DNA of 64,000 bases from Rhodanobacteraceae bacterium ZG21-1 (GCA_021390615.1 JAJEJU010000024.1:310001-374000), one strand, 5' to 3'; numbered from the stretch's first letter, positions 37,615 through 47,151 are shown. Numbers and translations: made by a program. Notes: generated by a model from the letters alone, not told the origin.

Positions 37615-39510
37615 ATGAGTGATTTTCCTCGCTGGAAGTACGCGCTGGTCGTGGTGGCGTTGCTGTTGGGTATCCTGTACGCCTTGCCGAATGCCTTCGT
37701 GCCGACGCCGTCGGTGCAGGTCTCGGCCACCCATACGGCCACCGTCGACCAGGCGCTGCAGGACAAGATCCAGGGCGTGCTGAACCAGCAGCACATCGCC
37801 TATACGGCGCTGTCGCTCAAGCACGACACCGCCAAGGGCGACTACGTGCTGGTCAGCGTCGCCAGCAACGACCTGCAGAAGAGCGCGGCCGATGCGGTGA
37901 AGAACGCGCTGGGCGACGACTACACCGTGGTGTTCAACCTCGAGTCCCGCGTGCCGGCCTGGCTGAGCGCGATCGGCGCGCACTCCATGCCGCTGGGCCT
38001 GGACCTGCAGGGCGGCGTGAACTTCCTCATGGAAGTCGACCAGAACGACGCCATCGACAAGCAGGAAACGCGTGACGCCGACGGCATCCGCGCGCTGCTG
38101 CGCCAGAAGAACATCCACTACGAATCGGTGGCCCGCAATGCGGTGCGCGGCCAGGGCGTGGCGGTGGTGCTGCGCTCGGCAGCCGATCGCGATACCGCTG
38201 CCAGCGTGATCACCACCGAATATCCGGACCTCGGCGTCGTCGATGGCAGCAGCGCTGGCGATCGCTTCGTGCTGAACGCGGCGATGAAGCCGGACAAGCT
38301 GCGCACTCTGGCGACGGGGGCTATTTCGCAGAACCTTGGCACGCTGCGCAACCGCATCAACGCGCTGGGCATCTCCGAGCCGGTCATCCAGCAGCAGGGC
38401 GACAGCCACATCGTGGTGCAGCTGGCCGGCGTGCAGGACCCGGCCGAGGCGAAGAAGGTGATCGGCGCCACCGCTACCCTGCAGTACCGCCCGGGCGTTG
38501 GTCAGGCGGGCGATCAGCAGGCGCAGGACGCGGCGCGCACCGGCAATATTCCGCCGGACGCGAACCTTTACTACATGCGCGGCACCAACCAGCCGGTGCT
38601 GGTCAGCAAGCAGGTGATCGCCACCGGCAACGAGCTGGTCAATGCCGATACCGGCACCGACCCGCAGACCGGCGCGGTGATCGTCAGCGTCACCCTCAAT
38701 GCCTCCGGCGCGCACAAGATGCTGGACTTCACTTCCGCCAACGTCGGCAAGCCGATGGCGGTGGTGTACAGCGAGACCGTGGTCGACACCAAGATCGTGG
38801 ACGGCAAGGAAGTGCGCACGCCGCGCGTCACCGAGAACGTGATCAGCGACGCCACCATCCAGGGCGTCTTCAGCAATCACTTCCAGACCACCGGCCTCAA
38901 CTCCCAGAAGGAAGCGCGCGAACTGGCCCTGCTGCTGAAAGGCGGTTCGCTGGCCGCGCCGATGTACATCGTGTCGGAAAGCGTGATCGGCCCCAGCCTG
39001 GGCAAGGAAAATATCGAGAAGGGCCTGATGGCCGTGCTGCTCGGCCTGGGTCTGGTGCTGGTGGCGGCGGCGATCTACTACAAGCTGTTCGGCCTGGTGG
39101 CGGACGTCGCGCTGTTCTTCAACCTGGTGATCCTGGTCGCGGTGATGTCGCTGATGGGCGTCACCCTCACCATGCCCGGCATCGCCGGTATCGTGCTCAC
39201 CCTCGGCATGGCGATCGACGCCAACGTGCTGATCTGCGAGCGCGTGCGCGAGGAACTGCGCAACGGCTCCACGCCGCTGGCCTCGATCCGCGCCGGTTAC
39301 GACAAGGCCTGGGCCACCATCCTGGACGCCAACGTGACCCACCTGATCGCCGCGCTGGCGCTGACCACCATGGGTTCCGGTCCGATCAAGGGCTTCGGCA
39401 TCACCTTGTTCATCGGTATCGCCACCTCGATGTTCACCTCGGTCACCCTGACGCATGCGATCACGGCGCTGATCCATGGCAACCGCAAGCTGAAGACGCT
39501 GTCGGTCTGA
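37615..39510 (+). CDS. secD: Protein translocase subunit SecD
   Basis: This 631-residue RND-type membrane protein uses the proton gradient to help pull proteins across the inner membrane. There is one N-terminal helix, a large periplasmic domain with MPLGLDLQGGVNFLMEVD, then five helices containing GIVLTLGMAIDANVLICERVREEL. ATG 37615 (MSDFPRWKY) is preferred over 37606 because GAGGG then has proper spacing. It is followed at once by secF. Confidence 0.97.
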   Translation: MSDFPRWKYALVVVALLLGILYALPNAFVPTPSVQVSATHTATVDQALQDKIQGVLNQQHIAYTALSLKHDTAKGDYVLVSVASNDLQKSAADAVKNALGDDYTVVFNLESRVPAWLSAIGAHSMPLGLDLQGGVNFLMEVDQNDAIDKQETRDADGIRALLRQKNIHYESVARNAVRGQGVAVVLRSAADRDTAASVITTEYPDLGVVDGSSAGDRFVLNAAMKPDKLRTLATGAISQNLGTLRNRINALGISEPVIQQQGDSHIVVQLAGVQDPAEAKKVIGATATLQYRPGVGQAGDQQAQDAARTGNIPPDANLYYMRGTNQPVLVSKQVIATGNELVNADTGTDPQTGAVIVSVTLNASGAHKMLDFTSANVGKPMAVVYSETVVDTKIVDGKEVRTPRVTENVISDATIQGVFSNHFQTTGLNSQKEARELALLLKGGSLAAPMYIVSESVIGPSLGKENIEKGLMAVLLGLGLVLVAAAIYYKLFGLVADVALFFNLVILVAVMSLMGVTLTMPGIAGIVLTLGMAIDANVLICERVREELRNGSTPLASIRAGYDKAWATILDANVTHLIAALALTTMGSGPIKGFGITLFIGIATSMFTSVTLTHAITALIHGNRKLKTLSV

Positions 39511-39523
39511 AGGAATAAGCGCA

Positions 39524-40489
39524 ATGGAAATTTTCAACCACAACAGCAACATCAACTTCCTGGGCATGCGCAAGATCAGCATCGGCATCGCCGTGCTGCT
39601 GATGATCGCCTCGATCGCGCTGATCGCCTCCCGCGGACTCAACTACGGCCTGGATTTCAGCGGCGGCGTCTCGGTGGACGTCACCTACCAGCAGCCGGTG
39701 GACACCACCGACGTGGTGGCCGCGCTGGAGAAGGGCGGCATCCATAATCCCCGCGTGCAGCTGCTGGGCGGCACCCGCCAGGTGACCATTCGCTTCCAGC
39801 CGAAGGACGATGCGAACCCGGCCGCGCTCAACGCCGGCAAGGCCAACCTCGACGCGATCCGCGCCGATGCGACCAAGGCGCTGCAGGCGGCGCGGCCCGA
39901 CGCCACGGTGGGCGCCAGCAGCCTGGTCAGCGCCGAAGTCGGCGACGAGCTGCGCAGCGATGGCGTGGTGGCCGCGATCGTGGTCATCATCGGCATCAGC
40001 GTGTACTTGTGGATCCGCTTCGAAAGCCGTTTCGCGATTGCGGCGGTGGCTACCGAAATCCACGACGCGCTGGTGACGGTGGGCATCTTCGCCCTGACCC
40101 GGCGCGAGTTCGACCTGACCGTGCTGGCCTCGGTGCTCGCGGTGATCGGCTACTCGATCAACGACAAGGTAGTGGTGTTCGACCGTATCCGCGAGCTGTT
40201 CCGCCTGGCGCGCAAGGCCGAGCCGGAAGAGATCCTAAACCGCTCGATCAACAACACCTTGTCGCGAACCATCATCACCTCGCTGTTCACCAGCATCACC
40301 ATGGCGGCGCTGTATTTCTTCGGCGGCCCGGTGGTGCACGGCTTCGCCATCACCATGCTGATCGGCATCCTGGTGGGCACCTTGTCCTCGATCTTCGTGG
40401 CCAGCCCGATCCTGCTGTGGCTGGGCGTGTCAAAGAAGGACCTGATGCCGAAGACCCGCGACAATCCCGAGTTGGCCCGCCGGCCCTGA
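39524..40489 (+). CDS. secF: Protein translocase subunit SecF
   Basis: This 321-residue partner of SecD has six predicted helices, the N-terminal periplasmic start motif YGLDFSGGVSVDV, and the membrane motif VIGYSINDKVVVFDRIRE with NRSINNTLSRTI following. AAGGAAT precedes ATG 39524, 13 bases after the secD stop. A strong terminator follows and closes the tgt-yajC-secDF unit. Confidence 0.97.
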   Translation: MEIFNHNSNINFLGMRKISIGIAVLLMIASIALIASRGLNYGLDFSGGVSVDVTYQQPVDTTDVVAALEKGGIHNPRVQLLGGTRQVTIRFQPKDDANPAALNAGKANLDAIRADATKALQAARPDATVGASSLVSAEVGDELRSDGVVAAIVVIIGISVYLWIRFESRFAIAAVATEIHDALVTVGIFALTRREFDLTVLASVLAVIGYSINDKVVVFDRIRELFRLARKAEPEEILNRSINNTLSRTIITSLFTSITMAALYFFGGPVVHGFAITMLIGILVGTLSSIFVASPILLWLGVSKKDLMPKTRDNPELARRP

Positions 40490-40513
40490 GGCAGGCGACC
40501 ACTCGGACGAACC

Positions 40514-40541
40514 AAGGCCCGGATCATCCGGGCCTTTTTTT
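40514..40541 (+). terminator. Rho-independent terminator after secF
   Basis: A perfect 10-bp stem (40514-40523 with 40527-40536, loop TCA) is followed by a run of T to 40541. It is a textbook intrinsic terminator. Confidence 0.95.
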
Positions 40542-40620
40542 GTGGTTTCGCTTGCGCGCCAGGCTCCTGTTGCCGTGATCGGAGCAGAGGCGGTGGGTCG
40601 ATACCTCGGCGCAGCGCCTG

Positions 40621-41220
40621 CTATCGGCCCGGCCTGGTCGGCGCCGGCGCAAGCATGGCCATGGCGCGCCGGCTGATTACCTTCGCGATGCGCTCGGACA
40701 GTGCAGGATCGGGCACGGCGCGCGCCAGGGTGACGCCGCCCGACAGCAGGGCCAGCAGGGCGATGGCGTCGTCCTGGCGCTGCGTGGCGCTGCCGTCCTG
40801 CAGCCCGGCAGCGACTTCCTCGACGATGCGTTGCAGCTCGGCGGCATAGGCCTCGCGGGTCGGCTCGTCGGCGCGAATCACTTCCGGCGACAGGCTCGGC
40901 AGGGCGCAGCTGTCGCCCAGCTCGCAGGTGCGCTTGTAGCCCAGGTAGAAGTCGACGAAGGGCTTCAACCAGCGCGCTCCGTGTTTTCCCTTGAAATGCA
41001 CCAGGCCCTGCCGGAGCTCTTCCATGCCGACCAGCATGGCTGCCCGAAAAGCCTCGCTCTTCGACTTGAAGTGGCCGTAGAAGGCGCCGTTGGTGACCCC
41101 GGCTGCCTTGGTCAGGCCGTCAATGCCCGAGCCGCCGTAGCCGTCCCGCCGGAACAACTTGCCGGCCGCATCGAGGATGCGTGAGCGGGTCTCTTGTTTG
41201 TGTTCGGCACTGTAGCGCAT
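40621..41220 (-). CDS. TetR-family transcriptional regulator
   Basis: This 199-residue repressor has a TetR_N helix-turn-helix at residues 5-50 (ETRSRILDAAGKLFRRDGYGGSGIDGLTKAAGVTNGAFYGHF cut short) and a divergent ligand domain. ATG 41220 (MRYSAEHKQETR) is the usual start; ATG 41229 is possible. It is divergent from a tautomerase-cupin pair, and a perfect 14-bp palindrome lies 13 bases upstream of its start, so it likely represses itself and those genes. The inducer is unknown; homologues often respond to electrophiles or xenobiotics. Confidence 0.92.
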   Translation of the reverse strand: MRYSAEHKQETRSRILDAAGKLFRRDGYGGSGIDGLTKAAGVTNGAFYGHFKSKSEAFRAAMLVGMEELRQGLVHFKGKHGARWLKPFVDFYLGYKRTCELGDSCALPSLSPEVIRADEPTREAYAAELQRIVEEVAAGLQDGSATQRQDDAIALLALLSGGVTLARAVPDPALSERIAKVISRRAMAMLAPAPTRPGR

Positions 41221-41232
41221 GGCACCCATCTT

Positions 41233-41303
41233 AGAGCGATCGCTCTTTTTCTGCTTGCATAGAGAGTGATTGATATCTATGATTAGAGAGCGATCAGTGT
41301 CTA
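41233..41303. promoter_or_regulatory. TetR operator region
   Basis: AGAGCGATCGCTCT at 41233-41246 is a perfect palindrome. Related half-sites AGAG(A/C)G(A/T)GAT recur at about 41261 and 41285 (AGAGAGCGATCAGTG). These sites cover the gap between the divergent tetR and tautomerase genes. Confidence 0.65.
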
Positions 41304-41336
41304 TGGGTCGCATCCATCCATCTCAAGGAAACTGTC

Positions 41337-41759
41337 ATGCCCATCACGCTCACCGTGCCGGAAGGCCTGCTGTCCGCCGACGCCGAAGTCCAGGTTTTCG
41401 GCGAACTCACGCGCGCCCTGCTCGAGGTTTCGCAGCTGCAAGGCAACGCCTTCATGACCCCCAACGTGGTCGGCACCCTCAACGTGCTGCCCACGAGCCG
41501 CATCTTCGCCGCCGGCAAGCCGGCTGCCGCCGCCTTTATCGAGCTGAAGCTGCCGGGGATCGCCTTGGCCTCCAAGGAATCCAAGCAGGCCTTTATCGAG
41601 GCGGCCACCGATGCGATGGAGCGCATCGCCGGCGGCAAGCTGCCGCGCGAGCGGATCTGGACCAACATCGTGTATGCCGCCGAGGATGCCTGGGGCATCG
41701 CCGGCCGCAGCTATGGCAGTGCCGATCTGATCGGCGCCATCCAGGCTGCGGCGGCATGA
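41337..41759 (+). CDS. Tautomerase-superfamily protein
   Basis: This 140-residue protein has Pro2 directly after the start Met (MPITLTVPEGLL), the catalytic amino-terminal proline position of 4-oxalocrotonate tautomerase/MIF relatives. A second beta-alpha-beta half (LPRERIWTNIVYAAEDAWGIAG) follows. AAGGAAA precedes ATG 41337. It is the first gene divergent from the TetR repressor and is coupled (ATGA) to a cupin gene. The substrate is not predictable. Confidence 0.85.
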   Translation: MPITLTVPEGLLSADAEVQVFGELTRALLEVSQLQGNAFMTPNVVGTLNVLPTSRIFAAGKPAAAAFIELKLPGIALASKESKQAFIEAATDAMERIAGGKLPRERIWTNIVYAAEDAWGIAGRSYGSADLIGAIQAAAA

Positions 41760-42250
41760 GGGCAGGCCGGCGCGAACGGCGGCACAGCCGGCGTGGCGTT
41801 GTCGGCGTCGAAGGGTCGGCGCAGCGATTGCCGACGGGCCTGAAATGGCTTGCCGCGTGGATGCTGGCGGCGGGCGTGTTCGGCTCGATATCGCCGCGCA
41901 CCGCCGACGCCGCCGAGGCTGCGGTGCCGCCGATCACCCGCACGGTGCTGGAGCGCAGGGCGATCCCGGGCACGGATCAGGAGATGCAGATGATCCTGGT
42001 GGTGTTCCAGCCGGGTGCCGCCTCGCCGCTGCATCACCATCCGGAGCCCGGCCTGAACTACATCCTGGAAGGAACGGCGGAATCGGCCTACGGGAAGGAG
42101 ACTCCGAAGCGCTACCACGCCGGCGACACGCTGCAGGACATTGCGGGCCTGCCGCATACGATCTTCAGGAATCCGGACCCGCACAAGGTCTTGCGCTTCC
42201 TGATCTTCGCCAACCTGCATGCCGGCGAGCCGTATCTGATCGTGCCCTAG
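41756..42250 (+). CDS. Exported cupin-domain protein
   Basis: This protein of about 164 residues overlaps the tautomerase stop by four bases. The N-terminus is basic then hydrophobic (LKWLAAWMLAAGVFGSISP...ADAAEA), a probable signal or Tat-like leader. The cupin barrel has the metal motif LHHHPEPGLNYILEG and a downstream LPHTIFRNPDPHK. It probably binds a metal and may act as a dioxygenase or isomerase on the same pathway as the tautomerase. The first residues are uncertain because no good ribosome site precedes ATG 41756. Confidence 0.75.
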   Translation: MRAGRRERRHSRRGVVGVEGSAQRLPTGLKWLAAWMLAAGVFGSISPRTADAAEAAVPPITRTVLERRAIPGTDQEMQMILVVFQPGAASPLHHHPEPGLNYILEGTAESAYGKETPKRYHAGDTLQDIAGLPHTIFRNPDPHKVLRFLIFANLHAGEPYLIVP

Positions 42251-42264
42251 TCTCGATCGTTGTT

Positions 42265-42304
42265 CTGCGTACGACCGGCACGGCGCCGGGCCGGTCGTAC
42301 GCAG
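42265..42304. terminator. 15-bp perfect hairpin between convergent genes
   Basis: The perfect stem (42265-42279 with 42290-42304) encloses ten bases and fills the gap between the convergent cupin and ltrA genes, so it can act on both strands. It has no T-run. Confidence 0.7.
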
Positions 42305-42305
42305 T

Positions 42306-43490
42306 TCATGCGGCGTGCGAAGCGCCGCGTACCTGCTGGCGTCGGGAGGAACTGCTCCAGGCCGCCACCACGATCAGCACGACGGTGGCCAGTCCGCTGA
42401 CCATCAACTGATCGGTGAGCAGGCCGCCCAGCGCCAGTGCCGCCAGCGCGGCAAGACCGGCCCAGTGCGACAGCGGAAAACGGCCGTACACCACTTTCTT
42501 GTAGATCCCGTTGCCGAACAGATAGAGCGCCGGGCCGGCGATCTGCACGGCCAGGCTGGCCAGGTCCATGCGCCGGTCCGGATGCGCGATGGTCATCTCG
42601 TTGCCGACCGCGCAGACGATCACCCCGGCGACGATCACCACGTGCACGTAGTGGAAGTAGGCGCCCATCCGGCCGGGGTCCCTGGAGTGCACGATCGCTT
42701 CGCTGCCGTCGCTGCTGCTGGTGTCGAAGTACACCCACCACATGGCCACGCTGCCGAGAAAGGCGACCAGGAAGGCGATCAAGATCGGCGGACTCCAATG
42801 CGCCGTGTGATCGAGGCTCATGCCGGTGTCCAGGATCGACTCGCCCAGCGCGACGATCACGAACAGCTGGCAGCGCTCGGCCAGGTGGCCGCCTTCGATG
42901 GTCCAGTCCGAAGTCTGCGAGCGACCCAGGCCGGGCAGGCGGAAGCCGGTCATCGGCGACAGGTATTCGCAGGCGATCGCAGCGCTCCACAGGCCCAGCC
43001 GCAGGCTGTCGTGGCACAGTCCGCCGGCGATCCACAGAGCCGCCGAAATGCACAGCCAGCCGAGCATGCGCTGGAAGTTGGGCGACAGTGGATGGCCGCG
43101 CCCCAGCTGCCACAGCACGAAGGCGGTGCGCCCCACCTGCAGGGTCGCGTAAGCCGCGGCGAAGATCAGCCCGCGTTCGCCGAAGGCTTCCGGGATCACC
43201 GCCGCCATCACCAGGCCGCACAGCATCACCGCGAAGATCAGCAGCCGGATCGGCAACTGCTCCGGGTCGAACCAGTTGGTGACCCAACAGGTGTACTGCC
43301 AGCCCAGCCACACGGCGAACCACAGCACCAGGGTCTGTACCGCGCCGAGCAGGCTGAGGTCTTCGCCCAGCCGATGCGCCAGCTGGGTGACCGCAAACAC
43401 GTAGACCAGGTCGAAGAACAGTTCGACGTAGGAAACCTTGGCTTCGTCGCCGTCGCGCTTGCGCAGCAACGTATGCTCGCCGGATGTCAT
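42306..43490 (-). CDS. ltrA: Low temperature requirement protein A family
   Basis: This 394-residue integral membrane protein has about ten to eleven helices and the diagnostic N-terminal segment VSYVELFFDLVYVFAVTQLAHRL. Family proteins were named for cold growth in Listeria, but the transport or enzymatic role is unknown. ATG 43490 has GGGAG at rather long spacing. It is monocistronic, with a large hairpin after the stop. Confidence 0.9.
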   Translation of the reverse strand: MTSGEHTLLRKRDGDEAKVSYVELFFDLVYVFAVTQLAHRLGEDLSLLGAVQTLVLWFAVWLGWQYTCWVTNWFDPEQLPIRLLIFAVMLCGLVMAAVIPEAFGERGLIFAAAYATLQVGRTAFVLWQLGRGHPLSPNFQRMLGWLCISAALWIAGGLCHDSLRLGLWSAAIACEYLSPMTGFRLPGLGRSQTSDWTIEGGHLAERCQLFVIVALGESILDTGMSLDHTAHWSPPILIAFLVAFLGSVAMWWVYFDTSSSDGSEAIVHSRDPGRMGAYFHYVHVVIVAGVIVCAVGNEMTIAHPDRRMDLASLAVQIAGPALYLFGNGIYKKVVYGRFPLSHWAGLAALAALALGGLLTDQLMVSGLATVVLIVVAAWSSSSRRQQVRGASHAA

Positions 43491-43550
43491 TCGCGTTTTT
43501 CTCCCGCTGGATGGCCCCCTGCGATGCCTTCCCGGCTGAGCCGTCCCGGC

Positions 43551-44231
43551 CTAGCCTGTGGGTCGATTCTGCAATGCCGCGTCCAGTTCGGCTAGCTGTG
43601 CCGGCGTGCCGATGTTGTGCCAGTCGCCGCCGTAGCGTTCGCCGCCGAGCAGACCCTGGCGCATCGCGCGCTGGTACATCGGCCGCAGCTTGAAGCGCCC
43701 AAGCGCTTCGCCACGCACCAGCTCCGGGCGATAGACCCCGATATTGCCGAAGGTGAGCCGCTCGCCCGGCCCATCCTCGGCGAGCAGGCCCCGCTGCAGC
43801 ACGAAGTCGCCTTCGGCGTACCAGGGCGGGTTGGGCACCATCACCAGATGGGCCAGGCCGTCGGGCTGCGCAGGCAATCGCGCGTAGTCGTAGTCGCTGT
43901 AGATGTCCGCGCTGAGCGCGATGAACGGCTCGGGTCCGAGCAGGGGCAGGGCGTTGAGCATGCCGCCGCCGGTTTCCAGCGGCGCCGGGCCTTCGTAGGC
44001 ATAGCGGATGCGCAAACCCCAGCGCGAGCCGTCGCCCAGGGTGTCGGGGAATTGCTCGGCCAGGTGCGAGGTGTTGATTACCACGTAGTTCACGCCGGCC
44101 GCGGCGAGTTTTTCCAGGTGCCAGACGATCAGCGGCTTGCCGCCGATCGCCAGCAGCGGCTTGGCCGTGACGTCGGTCAGCGGACGCATGCGCTCGCCCA
44201 GGCCGGCGGCAAAGATCAGCGCGTGCCTCAT
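43551..44231 (-). CDS. murU: N-acetylmuramate-1-phosphate uridylyltransferase
   Basis: This 226-residue nucleotidyltransferase has the signature ALIFAAGLGERMRPLTDVTAKPLLAIGGKPL cut across residues 4-34 and the metal-binding ALSADIYSDYDY. It makes UDP-MurNAc from MurNAc-1-phosphate in peptidoglycan recycling, the bypass described in Pseudomonas putida that lowers fosfomycin sensitivity. GGAGG precedes ATG 44231. The start overlaps the stop of amgK, its pathway partner, so the assignment is supported by context. Confidence 0.93.
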   Translation of the reverse strand: MRHALIFAAGLGERMRPLTDVTAKPLLAIGGKPLIVWHLEKLAAAGVNYVVINTSHLAEQFPDTLGDGSRWGLRIRYAYEGPAPLETGGGMLNALPLLGPEPFIALSADIYSDYDYARLPAQPDGLAHLVMVPNPPWYAEGDFVLQRGLLAEDGPGERLTFGNIGVYRPELVRGEALGRFKLRPMYQRAMRQGLLGGERYGGDWHNIGTPAQLAELDAALQNRPTG

Positions 44232-45241
44232 GCAGCCTCCACCCGGGTCAGGTCGCGCCCTTCGGCATGGCGTTTGAGCAGGGCGGCGAAGTCGGCCAGT
44301 TCCGGATAGCCGGCGGCGACCGAGCGGACGTAGTGGTAGATGCGCGGCACGTCGGCCAGATAGCCGGGTTTGCCGTCGCGATACCACAGGCGGTAGAACT
44401 GGCCAAGCACGCGCACGTGCCGGTGCAGGCCGGTCAGGTCGAACCAGCGCAGAAAGCGCGTGCGGTCCACGTCGGCGCCGATCGCGCCGGCGTCGCGCAG
44501 GCGCAGCCGGTACGACTCCGCCCAGGCCTCCACCCGCGTGCGCGGCCAGGCGATGTAGGCATCGCGCAGCAGCGAGGCGAGATCGTAGGTGATCGGGCCG
44601 GCCAGCGCGCCCTGGAAGTCGATCACGCCGGGATTGTCGACATCCACCAGCAGCAGGTTGCGGCTGTGGAAGTCGCGATGCACGAAGCAGCGCGGCTGCT
44701 CTTCCATGGTGGTCGCGATCAGCTCGAAGGCCGCCAGCAGCACACGCTGCTCGGATGCATCCGGCGCATGCCCGAGATGGCGACCGAGAAACCATTCCGG
44801 CATCACGCCCAGCCCTTGCATCACCACACTGCGGTCGAACGGCGGCAGATCCTGCCAGTCCAACCGCGTCTGCATGCGCAACAGCACCTGCATGGCGTCG
44901 CCGTACAGCGCGTCGGCATTAGCCTCGTTCAAGGCCTGCAGGTAAAGCTCGGTGCCCAGGTCTTCCAGCAGCAGGAAGCCCTGCTGCAGATCCTGCGCGT
45001 ACACCTGCGGCACGTGCACGCCGGCGGCGGCCAGCCGCGCGCCGATGGCCAGCCAGGGGCCTGGGTCTTCCCGCGCCGGCGGCGAATCCATGACGATATA
45101 GCTGCGGCCCTGGTGCCAGGCGCGCCAGTAGCTGCGGAAGCTGGCGTCGGACGAGGCGCTGGCCAGCGCGAGCTCGGGGTCGCCGAGCACGGAGCGGGCC
45201 CAGGCCAGGCGGGCGGTGGCGCGATCGTTGGGGGCATTCAT
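44228..45241 (-). CDS. amgK: Anomeric MurNAc/GlcNAc kinase
   Basis: This 337-residue aminoglycoside-phosphotransferase-fold kinase phosphorylates C1 of MurNAc, feeding MurU. The catalytic loop is CFVHRDFHSRNLLLVD, and the metal-binding motif is PGVIDFQGALAGPITYDLASL. LLLEDLG in the hinge fits the family. ATG 45241 has no strong ribosome site, but the N-terminus aligns with the family length. It forms a coupled operon with murU. Confidence 0.93.
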   Translation of the reverse strand: MNAPNDRATARLAWARSVLGDPELALASASSDASFRSYWRAWHQGRSYIVMDSPPAREDPGPWLAIGARLAAAGVHVPQVYAQDLQQGFLLLEDLGTELYLQALNEANADALYGDAMQVLLRMQTRLDWQDLPPFDRSVVMQGLGVMPEWFLGRHLGHAPDASEQRVLLAAFELIATTMEEQPRCFVHRDFHSRNLLLVDVDNPGVIDFQGALAGPITYDLASLLRDAYIAWPRTRVEAWAESYRLRLRDAGAIGADVDRTRFLRWFDLTGLHRHVRVLGQFYRLWYRDGKPGYLADVPRIYHYVRSVAAGYPELADFAALLKRHAEGRDLTRVEAA

Positions 45242-45554
45242 GGCGACGCATGGTAAGGCATCGCGCCAGGGCGATGCTGCTGCTGCGGGAGCGCGCCACA
45301 GCGCGTGCCGGCTTGTCGCGGCAGGGGGCTCTTCCGCTTCCGCGGTCGTGTGACTGTAACGGGACGGAGGGTATTGCCGCGCGATCCTATGCAGGGGCGA
45401 TCGAGCGGTGCGATCGATGGACGCCGCTGCGTTCGACGCCTGCGACTATGCTTATTCGTCACGGTATCGTGGCGCATCCGCTCGATAGAATCCGCTGCAA
45501 ACTCACGACGGGGTGACTTATGAGCCGTTGTTCCTACCTGCCGCAGGTGCAGCC
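45242..45554. other. Divergent intergenic region, no gene seen
   Basis: These 313 bases lie between amgK and the flavoprotein gene. In-frame codons upstream of 45555 allow a longer flavoprotein from GTG 45513, but that extension (TYEPLFLPAAGAA) is not family-like. No promoter or structured element stands out. Confidence 0.4.
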
Positions 45555-46934
45555 ATGAGCCGCCGCTTCGATGCGATCATCATCGGCGCCGGCCAGGCCG
45601 GGCCGCCGCTGGCCGGCCGCCTCACCGCCGCCGGCATGACGGTGGCCCTGGTGGAACGCCATTTGTTCGGCGGCACCTGCGTCAACACCGGCTGCATGCC
45701 GACCAAGACCCTGGTGGCCAGCGCGCGCGTCGCGCATCAGGCGCGACGTGCTGCGGACTACGGCGTGCTGTTGAACGGCGAGGTAGGCATCGACCTGCCG
45801 CGCGTGATGGCGCGGGCGCACAAGGTGAGCGAGACCTCGCGCGGCAATGTCGAGCGCTGGCTCGAAGGCATGCCGCACATCACCGTCCTGCGCGGACATG
45901 CGCGCTTCGAGAGCGCCGACACCCTGCGAGTCGACGACCAGACCATCACGGCGCCGCGCATCTTCATCAATGTCGGCGGCCGCGCGCGGGTGCCGGACGA
46001 TATGCCCGGCGTCGGCGACATCGACTACCTCACCAATACTTCCATACTGCAGCTTGCCGAGCTGCCGCGGCACCTCGCAGTGATCGGCGGCAGCTATATC
46101 GGGCTGGAATACGCGCAGATGTTTCGCCGCTTCGGCAGCGAGGTCACCGTTGTGGAGCGCCAGTCGCGCCTGATCGCCCGCGAAGACGAGGATGTTTCGG
46201 CAGCGGTGCGCGAGATGCTCGAGGCCGAAGGTGTCACCGTGCGCACGGGCGCCGAATGCATCGCCTTTGCGCGGCATGCCGAAGGCACCGTGGTGAAAGT
46301 CGATTGCCGCGCCGACGACAAGGACATCGTCGCCAGCCACGTGCTGCTGGCGGTGGGGCGCCGTCCCAACACCGACGATCTCGGACTCGAGCAGGCCGGC
46401 GTCAAGACCGACCAGCACGGCAACATCAGCGTCGACGACAGCCTCGTCACCAACGTGCCGGGCATCTGGGCCATGGGCGACTGCAACGGCCGCGGCGCCT
46501 TCACCCACACCGCGTACAACGACTTCGAAATCATTGCCGCGAACCTGCTCGACGGCGAACAGCGGCGCGTCTCCGCGCGCATTCCAGGCTATGCGCTGTT
46601 CACCGACCCGCCGCTGGGGCGCGTCGGCATGACCGAGGCGCAGGCGCGCGCCAGCGGCCGGCCCCTGCTGATATCCAAGCGACCCATGAGCCGCGTCGGC
46701 CGCGCGGTCGAGCGCGACGAAACGCGGGGCTTCATGAAGGTGGTCGCCGACGCCGATACGCGGCGCATTCTCGGCGCGGCGATCCTGGGCGTGAGCGGCG
46801 ACGAGGCCATCCACGGCGTGCTCGATCTGATGAATGCCGACCAGCCCTACGACACGCTGAAATGGGCGGTGCCGATTCATCCCACCGTGTCGGAATTGCT
46901 GCCTACCCTGGTCGGGGATCTCAAGCCTGCCTGA
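45555..46934 (+). CDS. Class I pyridine nucleotide-disulfide oxidoreductase (mercuric-reductase-like)
   Basis: This 459-residue flavoprotein has the FAD site IIIGAGQAGPPLAGRL, the redox disulfide GGTCVNTGCMPTKTL, the NAD(P) site VIGGSYIGLEYAQMF, the second FAD motif GIWAMGDCNG and the C-terminal catalytic HPTVSELLPTL with His and Glu. It resembles MerA/lipoamide dehydrogenase relatives but lacks the N-terminal metal domain and the C-terminal vicinal cysteines of true mercuric reductase. ATG 45555 follows AGGTG. It stands alone, so its electron acceptor is unknown. Confidence 0.88.
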   Translation: MSRRFDAIIIGAGQAGPPLAGRLTAAGMTVALVERHLFGGTCVNTGCMPTKTLVASARVAHQARRAADYGVLLNGEVGIDLPRVMARAHKVSETSRGNVERWLEGMPHITVLRGHARFESADTLRVDDQTITAPRIFINVGGRARVPDDMPGVGDIDYLTNTSILQLAELPRHLAVIGGSYIGLEYAQMFRRFGSEVTVVERQSRLIAREDEDVSAAVREMLEAEGVTVRTGAECIAFARHAEGTVVKVDCRADDKDIVASHVLLAVGRRPNTDDLGLEQAGVKTDQHGNISVDDSLVTNVPGIWAMGDCNGRGAFTHTAYNDFEIIAANLLDGEQRRVSARIPGYALFTDPPLGRVGMTEAQARASGRPLLISKRPMSRVGRAVERDETRGFMKVVADADTRRILGAAILGVSGDEAIHGVLDLMNADQPYDTLKWAVPIHPTVSELLPTLVGDLKPA

Positions 46935-47151
46935 CGGTAAGCGGATCGATGCGGAGCGGAGCTGTTCGCCACGGCTGGCAGGTGCGTTTTGCGGATCGCG
47001 TAGCCCGAAGCGACCGTGTTGTGCCTCGGCCGGAAGCCTGGGCTCGCCTTACGGCCATCGCGGGCGCATGCACTCCATGCTGTTCGGCTCACCTGCCTGA
47101 GCAGCCGCAAATCAAAGCTTCATGGCTACGAATCCGAAGCGGAGGCCGACG

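Noticed and set aside
42265-42304. Large inverted repeat considered as an insertion-sequence end
   Set aside because: Both arms are adjacent with a ten-base loop, and no transposase is near. Placement between convergent genes fits a terminator.
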